Assembly (NCBI RefSeq): GCF_024355225.1
Contig: NZ_VCNH01000008.1
Span: 930,001 to 994,000 of the forward strand
DNA length: 64,000 bases
Direction: 5' to 3'
Origin: Roseovarius sp. M141
GTDB taxonomy: Bacteria > Pseudomonadota > Alphaproteobacteria > Rhodobacterales > Rhodobacteraceae
Shown here: one piece after another, positions 9,256 to 16,837 of the stretch
Layout of the letters: every line of letters begins with the position of its first letter
Numbering within the stretch: position 1 is the first letter of the stretch
Position numbers and translations under genes: made by a program
The notes under the pieces: generated by a model
What the model was told of the DNA's origin: nothing
Databases searched by the model: none
What the model saw: only the letters and a program-made list of their open reading frames with translations

Positions 9256-9438
9256 TCAGGTGCGCTCACGGGGAAAGAGCAGCATCGCCAATTGCCCCGC
9301 GAAGCTCCTCCTCGCGGGTTGCTCGAGCACCTGCCGCGGCATGGCCAAAGGGGCTGCCGGAGGTGCCCAGTGACCAACCGTCTCGGAATGCGGAATATCG
9401 AAATCGACTATCTGATCTATGTTCTGATCTACGTTCAT
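9256..9438 (-). CDS. 60-codon ORF resembling the detached N-terminus of OpgH
   Basis: ATG 9438-9436 overlaps the opgG stop (ATGA), and the ORF ends at TGA 9258-9256. The peptide contains APPAAPLAMPRQVLEQ, reminiscent of the proline-rich MP-x-Q segment at the start of OpgH proteins. It is in exactly the same frame as the opgH core, separated from it by TGA GGG ATC TGA AGA. Either opgH translation now reinitiates at TTG 9243, leaving this as a coupling peptide, or the gene has acquired stops and is split. It was probably the original opgH start. Confidence 0.6.
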   Translation of the reverse strand: MNVDQNIDQIVDFDIPHSETVGHWAPPAAPLAMPRQVLEQPARRSFAGQLAMLLFPRERT

Positions 9439-11048
9439 TTTCTCACCCACTGATAGAGCCATGTCTCGGTCAGGTCGCGTCCATAGCCGGACAACTGGGC
9501 CTTGATCTCGACAACAGCCCCTGCTGCCGACTCGGCCTCGACGACCAACCGCCACGTTTCGGTGCCGCTGATGCGGCTCAATACAACCTGTGTCAGGGTT
9601 CCGTTCACGGCGCTGACATTAGGCGTAACTTCTGCATCGGCAGGAAGTTCCCTCAGAAGGCCCCCGCCGAAGTCTACTACGAATTTCCGCCGACCGGTTT
9701 TCTCTTCGACGCCAGCGACACCGCCTTCACCCACGCGTGTGCGAATCACCTTGCCACGCTGAGAATGAGAATCACCCGGCGGGCTCATGCCCCAGTGCAA
9801 CCGATACATCACTTCCAGCTCACGTCCAGCACGCATATCGCCACCGGGAACCCAGAATGCGACGATATTGTCATTTCCCTCGAGGTTTGAGGGAATTTCG
9901 ACCAGACGCACGCTTCCGGCGCCCCAATCCCCCAAGGGTTCGACCATGAGAGAGGGGCGTTTTTCGTAATGCGCCTGAGCATCGAGATAGTCGTCAAAGC
10001 GCCGACTGCGCTGCACGAGGCCAAAGGAGGCCGGATCTTGCGCGCCGAGATACGAGCTGGACAGGCGCGGGGGATTGTTAAGTGGCCTGTAGAAGGTCTC
10101 GTGCGCGCGGGTGTTCAGGATCAGCGCTTCGCTGTCATGGACTGCCTCGCGGAAATCATCCATCTCGTCCGGATCGCTGTCCCCGAACAGGAACATAGAC
10201 GTGATCGGGGCGATGCCCAGCTGCGCGATGTCATTGCGCAGGAACAGGCGCGCGGTGACGTCCATTGTCGTTGTTTCACCGGGCTGCACTACAAAACGGT
10301 AGGCCCCGGTGACAGATGGGCTGGTAAGCGCGGCATAGATGACAACCGCGTCCGACCCCGGCGCGGGATGTTCGAGCCAGAACTCGGAGAACATCGGGAA
10401 TTCCTCGGCGGCGGAATGGCCGGTATTGACGGCAAGTCCACGCGCGCTCAGCCCATAGACGTTTCCCGCCCCAAGCGCGCGGAAATAGCTCGCCCCCAGA
10501 AAGGCGATCAATTCGTCAAAACGGTCAGCCCTATTCAGCGGCGACAGAAGGCGGAACCCCGCGACACCGGGCATTTCGGTATCGGCGGGTGGCTTTTGCG
10601 TGATGCCCTCGCCGTATTCGAAATCGGTGGTGGAAAAGCCGAGCGGCTTCACGTGCCCGTCCACAACCTCATGGATTGCCACCGGCTCTTCGAACAGCCA
10701 GCCAAGGTGGAAGGCTTGCAGGCGAAAGATCTGCGCCTCTTCCTGCCAGCGGGACCGATCACGCCGGTAGCGGATCATCTGATAGCCGTCATAGTCGAGA
10801 TCTGCCAAGAACCCCTCGACAGGCTTCGGCTGCTGGTAGGGTTCCTTGCTCAGCAAGCGCATGCGATCCGTCAGGCTGTCGTAGCTGAAAGGTGTGACCT
10901 CGGCCTCGGCAGTCTCTTGTCCCATTGCGCCTGCGGCGGTGAAAAGAGCGGGCGTCGCCACGGATGCAGAAAGCGCCGCTAGAAAGCGGCGCCGACCCAT
11001 AGGCCCGGTCCCCGAAGCAAAGCCCCGGAAATTGTTTGTCTTTCCCAC
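9435..11048 (-). CDS. opgG: Periplasmic glucan biosynthesis protein G (Tat-exported)
   Basis: A 537-residue OpgG/MdoG protein, the periplasmic factor needed to form and branch osmoregulated glucans. The opening GTG 11048 has a GGGGA ribosome site. A twin-arginine signal follows an internal Met at residue 17 (MGRRRFLAALSASVATPALF), with probable cleavage near residue 44. The mature part carries the family opening FSYDSLTDRMRLLSKEPYQ and the long beta-rich body. It is the first gene of the operon that continues into opgH and opgC; its TGA overlaps the next ATG. Confidence 0.9.
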   Translation of the reverse strand: MGKTNNFRGFASGTGPMGRRRFLAALSASVATPALFTAAGAMGQETAEAEVTPFSYDSLTDRMRLLSKEPYQQPKPVEGFLADLDYDGYQMIRYRRDRSRWQEEAQIFRLQAFHLGWLFEEPVAIHEVVDGHVKPLGFSTTDFEYGEGITQKPPADTEMPGVAGFRLLSPLNRADRFDELIAFLGASYFRALGAGNVYGLSARGLAVNTGHSAAEEFPMFSEFWLEHPAPGSDAVVIYAALTSPSVTGAYRFVVQPGETTTMDVTARLFLRNDIAQLGIAPITSMFLFGDSDPDEMDDFREAVHDSEALILNTRAHETFYRPLNNPPRLSSSYLGAQDPASFGLVQRSRRFDDYLDAQAHYEKRPSLMVEPLGDWGAGSVRLVEIPSNLEGNDNIVAFWVPGGDMRAGRELEVMYRLHWGMSPPGDSHSQRGKVIRTRVGEGGVAGVEEKTGRRKFVVDFGGGLLRELPADAEVTPNVSAVNGTLTQVVLSRISGTETWRLVVEAESAAGAVVEIKAQLSGYGRDLTETWLYQWVRK

Positions 11049-11490
11049 GAGGTATCCCCAATACTCTTCACTTCACGAAGCCAATAATGGGCAATCATAG
11101 CCGGCTGCAATGGGGAGCTGTGCATGGCTGGCAATAATCCGCTGCATTGCGGCGATGCTTTGCCGATTTCAGCGTGCAAACGACGATGGTCATTACGTGG
11201 TTGTAACGGTCTTATCGCGTTTGCAGCAGGCGTTGGGATGATATTGTGCAGGGTCTGGGCGCACCTGCGTGCCGGTTGCGCCGGGATCGGAGCGGCATCA
11301 TCGGCGCACATTGCTGCCAACCCGGTAGGTGCGCCCGCGCGTTCGATTCCGTCAGGGCTCGGCGTCGAATCAGTGAGGGAATAGGTCGGCTGCCTTTGGC
11401 AATCGATGTTTCGATAGGGAGTGTCGCGCTAGGAACGATCGGGCGATTCGCGGCAATACTCGTGGGCTTCAGCCCTCGTGTGCCCGCGTA
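11049..11490. other. Intergenic stretch between opgG and the sugar transferase gene
   Basis: About 440 bases with no convincing gene. It separates the opg operon, whose start it precedes, from the stop of the minus-strand sugar transferase. It should hold the opgG promoter. ORFs here on the plus strand have no recognisable domain or ribosome site. Confidence 0.5.
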
Positions 11491-12126
11491 TTACGTGCTG
11501 CGGAGTGCGGCCTGGGTCGCGGCAACGAGGATGGCAATGTCACCGCTGAGCGACAGGTTGCGATTGTAATGGGCATCCGACGCGGCGCACACGACAAGGG
11601 GCAGTTGCTGGTGATCGGAGATTTGCCAATGTCCGGTTATGCCGGGGCGAAGGTCACAGCAGTCCTGGGCAAGGTAAAGTGCCCTCTGCGACACCGTCAT
11701 CGGACGTGGACCCACAAAGCTCATGTCGCCGATCAGCACATTGAAGAGCTGTGGCAGATCGTCAAGTGCGCTCTTGCGTAGGAATTGCCCGAACCCGGTA
11801 AGGCGTGCACCGTCGATCATATCCTCGCCGCTGTCCCGCGCATGTACCCGATCCTGCGCGGCGCGGGGATTGGCGTCGTTCACCGTCGAGCGTAACTTCC
11901 ACATCTGATAGATGCGCCCGTTCATGCCAATCCGGTCCTGACCGTAGAACGGCTTGCTACCGCCAAGTGCGCACAGAAGTGCCAGAATGCCGATGATCGG
12001 CAACACAAGGGGCATGGCCAAGAGAGCCAGAAAAATGTCGAGGGCACGTTTGCACGATGTGCGATAAATGTCCGAAACGGGGGCTGTGCCAATCGTTTCG
12101 AAAGGCTTGGAACTATTGCTGCTCAT
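11491..12126 (-). CDS. ExoY-type undecaprenyl-phosphate sugar phosphotransferase
   Basis: A 211-residue bacterial sugar transferase of the polyprenol-phosphate hexose-1-phosphate family, which starts exopolysaccharide or O-antigen repeat-unit synthesis on the inner membrane. Visible are one N-terminal membrane helix (KRALDIFLALLAMPLVLPII, about 27-50) and the family blocks YQMWKLRST, LRKSALDDLPQLFNVLIGDMSFVGPRP and LRPGITGHWQ. No other exopolysaccharide genes are next to it. Its upstream region on the minus strand contains structured element A about 100 bases before the ATG, so a regulated leader is possible. Confidence 0.85.
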   Translation of the reverse strand: MSSNSSKPFETIGTAPVSDIYRTSCKRALDIFLALLAMPLVLPIIGILALLCALGGSKPFYGQDRIGMNGRIYQMWKLRSTVNDANPRAAQDRVHARDSGEDMIDGARLTGFGQFLRKSALDDLPQLFNVLIGDMSFVGPRPMTVSQRALYLAQDCCDLRPGITGHWQISDHQQLPLVVCAASDAHYNRNLSLSGDIAILVAATQAALRST

Positions 12127-12229
12127 GCATCACTCGATCTTTAACGCTCTCGTGCCCGACAGTTCGACAATCCGGCACTCAAAGGAACAAAAACAAAGTA
12201 TCCGACAGGACACGGGGTGAAAAAACAAA

Positions 12230-12328
12230 GGGGCGGTTACTGGTTACCGAAACTACTGTGGACACCCGCCCCTTACTGTTCATACCCGTATAGCGGGTGA
12301 CCTAGCGACCTGTCTTTTGAGACAGGTC
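12230..12328. other. Structured non-coding element, copy A
   Basis: Stem 1 is GGGGCGG (12230-12236) with CCGCCCC (12266-12272), extendable to 9 base pairs, closing a 29-base loop. After a 34-base spacer comes stem 3, GACCTGTCT / AGACAGGTC (12307-12328). The spacer contains a further ACCCG / CGGGT hairpin. A homologous copy lies at 17748-17847 with identical loop and spacer lengths and two compensated base changes in stem 1. On the minus strand stem 1 is followed by CTTTGTTTTTTC and lies about 100 bases before the sugar-transferase start, so a leader or terminator role is possible. Identity unknown. Confidence 0.6.
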
Positions 12329-12676
12329 GGCGGCTAATCAGGGTCTGAGAAGGCGGTATCGCATTGATTTTAGCGCCATCAGCCCGGCTTCTTGGGCTTT
12401 TCGGGTTGCTGGGGTGACCGGCTTTGACGCCGTAACGCCCTCGCCCGACTGCCTTGACGCGCCAAGGCGGGTACAAGGGACCTGACCGCCACGGGCATCA
12501 TGGTCTAGTCATCGGCGATTCTTCAGCAATGCCGATGCGTCTCTTGGCGCCGCCTGTTGCCCCTCCCAAACCGTGCCGTGCAATGTGCTGTCGGGTAGTG
12601 GCTGGTCACGGACCGGCGCTGCTTTGAAGTCTTATTGTCTCAGGCCGGTTCTTCATGCCGTAACTCTGGAGGATAG
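12329..12676. other. Non-coding stretch left of the insertion sequence
   Basis: About 350 bases between structured element A and the IS target site. No ORF here has a recognisable product. The first roughly 150 bases have weak, patchy similarity to the sequence after element B (for example GGTTGCTG and TTGAC-rich stretches), so the homologous unit may be longer than the structured core. Confidence 0.4.
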
Positions 12677-12681
12677 GTTTG

Positions 12682-12711
12682 TGAACTGGCCCCCCTTTCG
12701 ACCGGAGACTC
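12682..12711 (+). repeat. Left terminal inverted repeat of the IS
   Basis: Pairs with 13998-14026 on the opposite strand. About 24 of 30 positions match allowing one gap, including the C-rich run and the CCGGA-ACTC inner end. Confidence 0.85.
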
Positions 12712-12748
12712 GGGCATAACCATGGAGGCTTAGGGGAGCCCTAAGCAC

Positions 12749-13999
12749 GTGCTTATGTCTGACTATGAGATTATCACCGATGGCGGCCGTCGGCGTCGCT
12801 GGTCGTCGTCCGAGAAGCTGCGCATCGTGGAGGAGACGCTGGACGAGACCGCCAGCATCTCGGTCGTTGCACGCCGCAATGGTGTCGCGCCGAACCTGCT
12901 GTATCGTTGGCGGCGTCTGATGCTGGAGGGAGGGGCCGTGGCCGTATCTGGAGACGATGACGTCACAAGCAATCGCGCGGTCCGGCAGATGGAGGATCGC
13001 ATTCGCGAGCTGGAGCGCCAACTGGGGCGAAAGACCCTCGAAGTCGAAATCCTCAAGGAGGCGCTCGACAAGTCACGCTCAAAAAAACTGACGTGGCAAG
13101 TGCAATCGCAGCCCAAGGACGGTTCCCCCCTCTCGGGCATGCAGGCATGCCCTGCCGGGCAGTGGATGAGCATCGTGGCCGAAACTCTGGGCGTCTCCAG
13201 ATCGAACCTGCACGCCCGCGTGACGGGAAGCGCGAAGCCGCGTCGGCGCTATCATAAAGCGCAAGACGCGGCGGTGGTGCCGCTCATCACCGCGCTGGTG
13301 GCGGCGCGACCGACCTACGGGTATCGTCGCATCACGGCCATCCTGAACCGGCAGTTGCGTGCCACCGGCGCATCGCCTGTTAATCACAAACGCGTCTACC
13401 GGATCATGCAGGCCCAGAACCTGCTGCTGGCGCGTCGCTACACCGAACGGTCCGATCGCGCGCACAACGGCAAGATCGTGACTATGCGATCGAACCTGCG
13501 ATGGTGCTCAGACGGCTTCGAGTTCACATGCTGGAATGGTGACATCGTGCGTGGCGCATTCATCATCGACGCCCACGACCGTGAAATCATCGCCTGGTGC
13601 GCCGTGGTGAACGCAGGCATCAGCGGATCGGACGTGCGCGACATGATGCTGGCGGCGGTGGAGGCGCGGTTTGGCGGCCATCGCGCGCCGCACCAGGTCG
13701 AGATGCTCAGCGACAACGGTTCGCCCTACATCGCCAAGGAAACCTGCATCTTCGCCCGCCAGCTCGGCCTGAAACCCTGCTATACGCCGGTGAAGAGCCC
13801 GCAGAGCAATGGGATATCCGAGGCATTCGTGAACACGCTCAAGCGGGACTACGTGAACGTCACTCCGCTGCCAGACGCCGTCACCGTCCTTGGATTGATT
13901 GCCGGATGGTTCGAAGACTACAATGAGAACCACCCGCATTCGGGGCTGAAGATGCGCTCACCACGCGAGTTCATCGCAGCCCAAACCGCAACCGCCTGA
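12749..13999 (+). CDS. IS3-family transposase, OrfA and OrfB fused in one frame
   Basis: 416 residues from GTG 12749 (or ATG 12755). The OrfA part (about 1-110) has the HTH region WSSSEKLRIVEETLDETASI and a leucine-rich coiled coil (RIRELERQLGRKTLEVEIL). The OrfB part has the DDE catalytic residues in CSDGFEF, LSDNGSPYI and SNGISEAFVNTLKRDY. IS2-group elements normally make the fusion by -1 slippage at an A-rich site. Here seven A residues (13081-13087) sit at the junction and both parts are already in the same frame. A perfect CTTAGGG/CCCTAAG hairpin (12729-12745) lies just before the start and could limit translation by read-in. Confidence 0.9.
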   Translation: MLMSDYEIITDGGRRRRWSSSEKLRIVEETLDETASISVVARRNGVAPNLLYRWRRLMLEGGAVAVSGDDDVTSNRAVRQMEDRIRELERQLGRKTLEVEILKEALDKSRSKKLTWQVQSQPKDGSPLSGMQACPAGQWMSIVAETLGVSRSNLHARVTGSAKPRRRYHKAQDAAVVPLITALVAARPTYGYRRITAILNRQLRATGASPVNHKRVYRIMQAQNLLLARRYTERSDRAHNGKIVTMRSNLRWCSDGFEFTCWNGDIVRGAFIIDAHDREIIAWCAVVNAGISGSDVRDMMLAAVEARFGGHRAPHQVEMLSDNGSPYIAKETCIFARQLGLKPCYTPVKSPQSNGISEAFVNTLKRDYVNVTPLPDAVTVLGLIAGWFEDYNENHPHSGLKMRSPREFIAAQTATA

Positions 14000-14026
14000 G
14001 TGTCCGGTGAAAAGGGGGCAAGATCA
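13998..14026 (-). repeat. Right terminal inverted repeat of the IS
   Basis: Reverse complement matches the left end. Its inner end overlaps the transposase stop codon (13997-13999). Confidence 0.85.
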
Positions 14027-14172
14027 GTTTGCTCATCCGGACAAGCGGCCATATCGGGTTTCCGGCGTGACTCATGATCCGGCGGCCATTTATGGAACAC
14101 AGTCAATCCACGGTGGTCAAACGTCATATCCAAATCAGTGGGAAAAGCGATGTTGCAGTCATGCCGTCGACA

Positions 14173-14208
14173 GTTTTGACGCTTACCTAAGTTTTGACGC
14201 TTACCTAA
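14173..14208 (+). repeat. 18-base tandem duplication
   Basis: Two identical adjacent copies of an 18-base unit (GTTTTGACGCTTACCTAA) at 14173-14190 and 14191-14208. They lie about 65-100 bases upstream of the small membrane protein. The second copy runs into the palindrome TACCTAAAGGTA (14202-14213). Recent slippage or a duplicated operator are both possible. Confidence 0.8.
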
Positions 14209-14274
14209 AGGTATGTATTGCAATCTGCCGGCTCAGGCTTAGGTTGTTTTTAAGGTTAACCAATAGGGTGCGCT

Positions 14275-14478
14275 GTGATTATAGGATATTTAGTCGTCGG
14301 TATCTTTCTGGGCTTGATGTCGCTGGCTGTGGTGCTGCTGCTTGGGGCGCCGCTTTGGGTCGGCCTTCTAACCTATGTCGCGGTTGGTTCAGGGTCTGTC
14401 GCCGTTTTGGCCGCCCTGCGCCTTGTCGCTACTATGCGTCATGATACGCAAAGGACACAGTCCGAAGGCGCGCAGTAA
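14275..14478 (+). CDS. Small two-helix membrane protein of unknown function
   Basis: 67 residues from GTG 14275. Two hydrophobic segments are clear (about residues 3-25 and 27-49), with a short basic and polar C-terminus (RLVATMRHDTQRTQSEGAQ). No family was recognised. It stands alone on the plus strand between the IS and the minus-strand quorum-sensing genes. Strong hydrophobic patterning and an isolated position support it as a real gene, but the ribosome site is weak. Confidence 0.55.
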   Translation: MIIGYLVVGIFLGLMSLAVVLLLGAPLWVGLLTYVAVGSGSVAVLAALRLVATMRHDTQRTQSEGAQ

Positions 14479-14689
14479 ACTAGGATGCTGGGCCAAGGTG
14501 CGGTTGCACGGGAATGGCCGATACCTGTTCTCCCCGTTTGTGACGATCCGTTTTTTTCTCTCTTCAGGCAGCCGTCTCGATTGGTGCGCCGGTGCGACAG
14601 GCCAATTCCGAACCCCGTCGCGCGTGACGGCCTCAAGCGGCCAATGTGAGCGGCATTCCAATACCGCTCAAAAGGCGCAGGTCGGCTGT

Positions 14690-15247
14690 TCAGCTTATGG
14701 GGTGTGTATGGCGGATTGACAGGTCCAGAAGCATCTCGCCGAATTCGGGTTCGCTTTCCGGCCCCTGAAGGGTCAGCCGGTGCAGGCTTTGGAAATCTGC
14801 AAAGATCTGCTCGCGTTCGTCATCGGTGAAATCCCTGTCCGACCGTGAAAACGCGCCGATGCTCTTTGAACCGCTTTCAGAGGTCGCCATGACGGCCCAG
14901 TAGTTTAGGCCGAACTCGGTCGCCTTCTCGAAAACACCGTGGTTATCCAGCTTTTGGAGTTCGGGCCACGATGCGATTCCGTCGTTGGCAAAGCCCCACA
15001 ATACGGCCGGATCCTTCATTACGATCCCCTTGCTGGAATAATAGTTCATCCAGTCGTCGCCATAGGTCTGGAAGAGGTATTTGGGAGTGGTGAATGCGAC
15101 CTGAAAAGCTGTCGCAAAGCCACAAGGGCTTTGTTGTTTCAGACGGGTCAATAAGGACCTCAGGTCGTCTATAAGGTTCACTGTACGCTCCACCGTATCA
15201 GACTGACGAATCAACATATGTGTCGTAACTGGACAATCGCGGCCCAC
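14690..15247 (-). CDS. LuxR-like autoinducer-binding domain protein lacking the HTH
   Basis: 185 residues from GTG 15247, with a strong site AGGGGGGGCGGA just before it. The N-terminal part matches the LuxR ligand-binding fold: DDWMNYYSSKGIVMKDPAVLW carries the conserved Trp, Tyr and Asp-Pro of the acyl-homoserine-lactone pocket, then ASWPEL and SGSKSIGAFSRSDRDFTDDE. The protein stops soon after LHRLTLQG, where LuxR proteins enter the GerE-type HTH. No HTH remnant is found downstream in any minus-strand frame. It is the last gene after luxR and luxI on the same strand. A dominant-negative or ligand-sequestering modulator, like the truncated TraR paralogue TrlR, is plausible but inferred. Confidence 0.8.
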   Translation of the reverse strand: MGRDCPVTTHMLIRQSDTVERTVNLIDDLRSLLTRLKQQSPCGFATAFQVAFTTPKYLFQTYGDDWMNYYSSKGIVMKDPAVLWGFANDGIASWPELQKLDNHGVFEKATEFGLNYWAVMATSESGSKSIGAFSRSDRDFTDDEREQIFADFQSLHRLTLQGPESEPEFGEMLLDLSIRHTHPIS

Positions 15248-15269
15248 TCCGCCCCCCCTACGCGCGCCC

Positions 15270-15392
15270 TTACGCCATGGACGGAGCCGCCGCCGTTCTT
15301 ACCGGACGGTTGAGGTTGGCCGCCGGGACCAGAAACAGACAGAAATCCAATACGAAGTAGCGCTCGTCTGTTTCGCTGATAATTTCCCGCAT
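15270..15392 (-). CDS. Possible 40-residue ORF between luxI and the HTH-less LuxR gene
   Basis: ATG 15392-15390 is preceded by GGAGGA with a 10-base gap. The peptide begins MREIISETDERYFVLDFCLF, has a central hydrophobic patch, and ends at TAA 15272-15270. The next gene starts 22 bases downstream. No family recognised. The good ribosome site and its place in the otherwise empty luxI to luxR-like gap are the only support. Confidence 0.4.
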   Translation of the reverse strand: MREIISETDERYFVLDFCLFLVPAANLNRPVRTAAAPSMA

Positions 15393-15481
15393 CGTGCCCT
15401 AGTCCTCCTGCCCGAAGCAAAGAAGTGCTCAGCCGGGCATTTATTGAGACTTTAATTCGATAGCGTTCCTTGGGCAACCTG

Positions 15482-16117
15482 TCAAACATTTGCTTGCCGC
15501 CGCAGGTGGACCGTGGCGTCTGCGTGGACTGCGGGCATTGACAGGATCGCATAGGACCGCCCGTCATGCTTGTTGCGGTACTTGTCGCCCACCTGCTCGA
15601 CATCGTAGCCCAGTTTGCGCAGCGACCGGCGGAAGCCGGGAACCGTCAGGGTCACCAGATCGGCCGATCCCTGTTCGATCGCCAGTTGCACAAGCCCCTG
15701 AACAACCAGCGCAAGTGCCTCCTGCCTGTCGTCCTGAGATGTCAGCTGATCGGACAGGACAAGCCGGGTGCATTCCGAAGAATTGGCGAACCTGTGAGCC
15801 CGCGGAAGAAGATCCGCCGGAATGCCGTCAATTCGTCCTTCTGCCGCATCCTGAAGCATACAGCCGTGGCTGCCCCATTTGTCGGAAAACCGCATCAGGC
15901 GCGCACCGCCTACCAGGCGACCATTCATGATCGCGACTGAATAGGCCGCGGTGGGGTTGTCGTATTGATCCATTTCGACACTGTCATTGTGCGGAATGTC
16001 CCAAGCCAGCGTATCCACGAAGAATCGCTTACGCAGTTCGAGGAACTCGTAGAAGGCTGAACCGTGCAGGTGCATATTGGACAGGTCGAAGGTGATACCG
16101 GTGATTTTGTTTGCCAT
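15482..16117 (-). CDS. Acyl-homoserine-lactone synthase (LuxI family)
   Basis: 211 residues, the usual LuxI length. The N-terminal conserved set is present: FLELRKRFFVDTLAWDIP (Arg, Phe, Trp), then VEMDQYDNPTAAY (Asp pair), then VGGARLMRF and the ECTRLVLS block with Glu and Arg. The enzyme makes the AHL signal from S-adenosylmethionine and an acyl carrier, in the cytoplasm. It lies 100 bases downstream of luxR on the same strand. The gap contains a lux-box-like palindrome about 30-53 bases before its ATG, fitting positive autoregulation. Acyl-chain specificity cannot be read. Confidence 0.93.
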   Translation of the reverse strand: MANKITGITFDLSNMHLHGSAFYEFLELRKRFFVDTLAWDIPHNDSVEMDQYDNPTAAYSVAIMNGRLVGGARLMRFSDKWGSHGCMLQDAAEGRIDGIPADLLPRAHRFANSSECTRLVLSDQLTSQDDRQEALALVVQGLVQLAIEQGSADLVTLTVPGFRRSLRKLGYDVEQVGDKYRNKHDGRSYAILSMPAVHADATVHLRRQANV

Positions 16118-16147
16118 TTGCCATGCTCACTTAAGTTTGAAATGTGA

Positions 16148-16170
16148 AGCTGTACGTGTCGCGCACAGCT
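16148..16170. promoter_or_regulatory. Lux-box-like palindrome upstream of luxI
   Basis: AGCTGTACG and CGCACAGCT form an inverted repeat with one mismatch around the 5-base centre TGTCG. The CTGT...ACAG ends resemble lux boxes, though the spacing (11 bases between CTGT and ACAG) is longer than in the Vibrio site. It lies between the luxR stop and luxI start, 31-53 bases before the luxI ATG. Confidence 0.5.
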
Positions 16171-16219
16171 GTTTCCCCGCTCTTAACGGGTACATGGCAT
16201 TAATGTGTTGAATTGGCGT

Positions 16220-16837
16220 TTAAATCCAGCCATATCCCTTCGCTTGGCCAACAGCTTGTGTATTTGTGCGTGCGCCGAGCTTGGATCGGGCGTTGGTCAG
16301 GCGCAGCTTTACGGCGCTTTCGCTGATGTCCAGCTCGTGGGCGATTTGCTTTAGCATCAGGCCGGACGCCAACATTTCGAGCGCCTCGATCTCAGCCTTT
16401 GTCAGCGCGCGCGCGGGAGAAAGCGCATGGTGTAGCTCATCCACCGCGTGGCTCAGAAGCTCAAGCTCTCCATCCTCGAATTCGCGATCAGTGCGCGCGA
16501 ACGACCCGAAAGAGCGCAGGCCAGGCGTGTCGTCGTGCATCACGCTGATCGCTGCGCCATAGCGCAAACCGAACGTGGCCGCGGTTGTCAGCACCTTGCG
16601 TTCGTCCCTGTTGGCAATGGCGCTCCAGCGTGTGTGGCCTGAGTTGTCATAGACCCAATGGATGATCGGATCGAAGATCATCAACCCGTCCCTCGTGTAC
16701 ATTTCGACCCAGTCCTGCGGCAGCGAGTTGCGCTGATATTCTGGAAACGCAAACCCCACGCGCAAGGCCAAGTGATACCCAGCAGTGGCGAGGGCATCGA
16801 AATCATACTTGGCAAGGAGTTGGTCTAACGTTTCCAT
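16220..16837 (-). CDS. LuxR-family quorum-sensing regulator
   Basis: 205 residues. The N-terminal autoinducer-binding domain shows QDWVEMYTRDGLMIFDPIIHW with the conserved Trp, Tyr and Asp-Pro. The C-terminal GerE/LuxR HTH spans about 143-205 (LTKAEIEALEMLASGLMLKQIAHELDISESAVKLRL...). A site AAGGGA precedes ATG 16837. It is immediately upstream of luxI on the same strand, so it is the likely cognate AHL receptor. Confidence 0.92.
   Translation of the reverse strand: METLDQLLAKYDFDALATAGYHLALRVGFAFPEYQRNSLPQDWVEMYTRDGLMIFDPIIHWVYDNSGHTRWSAIANRDERKVLTTAATFGLRYGAAISVMHDDTPGLRSFGSFARTDREFEDGELELLSHAVDELHHALSPARALTKAEIEALEMLASGLMLKQIAHELDISESAVKLRLTNARSKLGARTNTQAVGQAKGYGWI

Larger units (their letters stand above)
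12682..14026 (+). mobile_element. IS3-family (IS2-group) insertion sequence, complete with target duplication
   Basis: 1345 bases bounded by imperfect terminal inverted repeats of about 30 bases. The left end starts TGAACTGGCCCCCC (12682-12711). The right end, read on the other strand, starts TGATCTTGCCCCC (13998-14026). A 5-base direct repeat GTTTG flanks it at 12677-12681 and 14027-14031, the expected target duplication. One ORF covers nearly all of it. Intact ends and duplication indicate a fairly recent insertion into non-coding DNA between the sugar transferase and quorum-sensing genes. Confidence 0.9.

Noticed and set aside
9247..9258. Selenocysteine or readthrough at the two TGA codons before opgH
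   Set aside because: Two TGA codons three codons apart in a membrane-protein N-terminus, with no selenoprotein family and no evident SECIS-like hairpin; reinitiation or decay is simpler.
12230..12328. attC-type integron sites for the two structured elements
   Set aside because: They lack the inverse core and core sites (RYYYAAC and GTRRRRY) in the right places, and there is no integrase in the window.
14173..14208. Start of a CRISPR array
   Set aside because: Only two units, directly adjacent with no spacer, and no cas genes.
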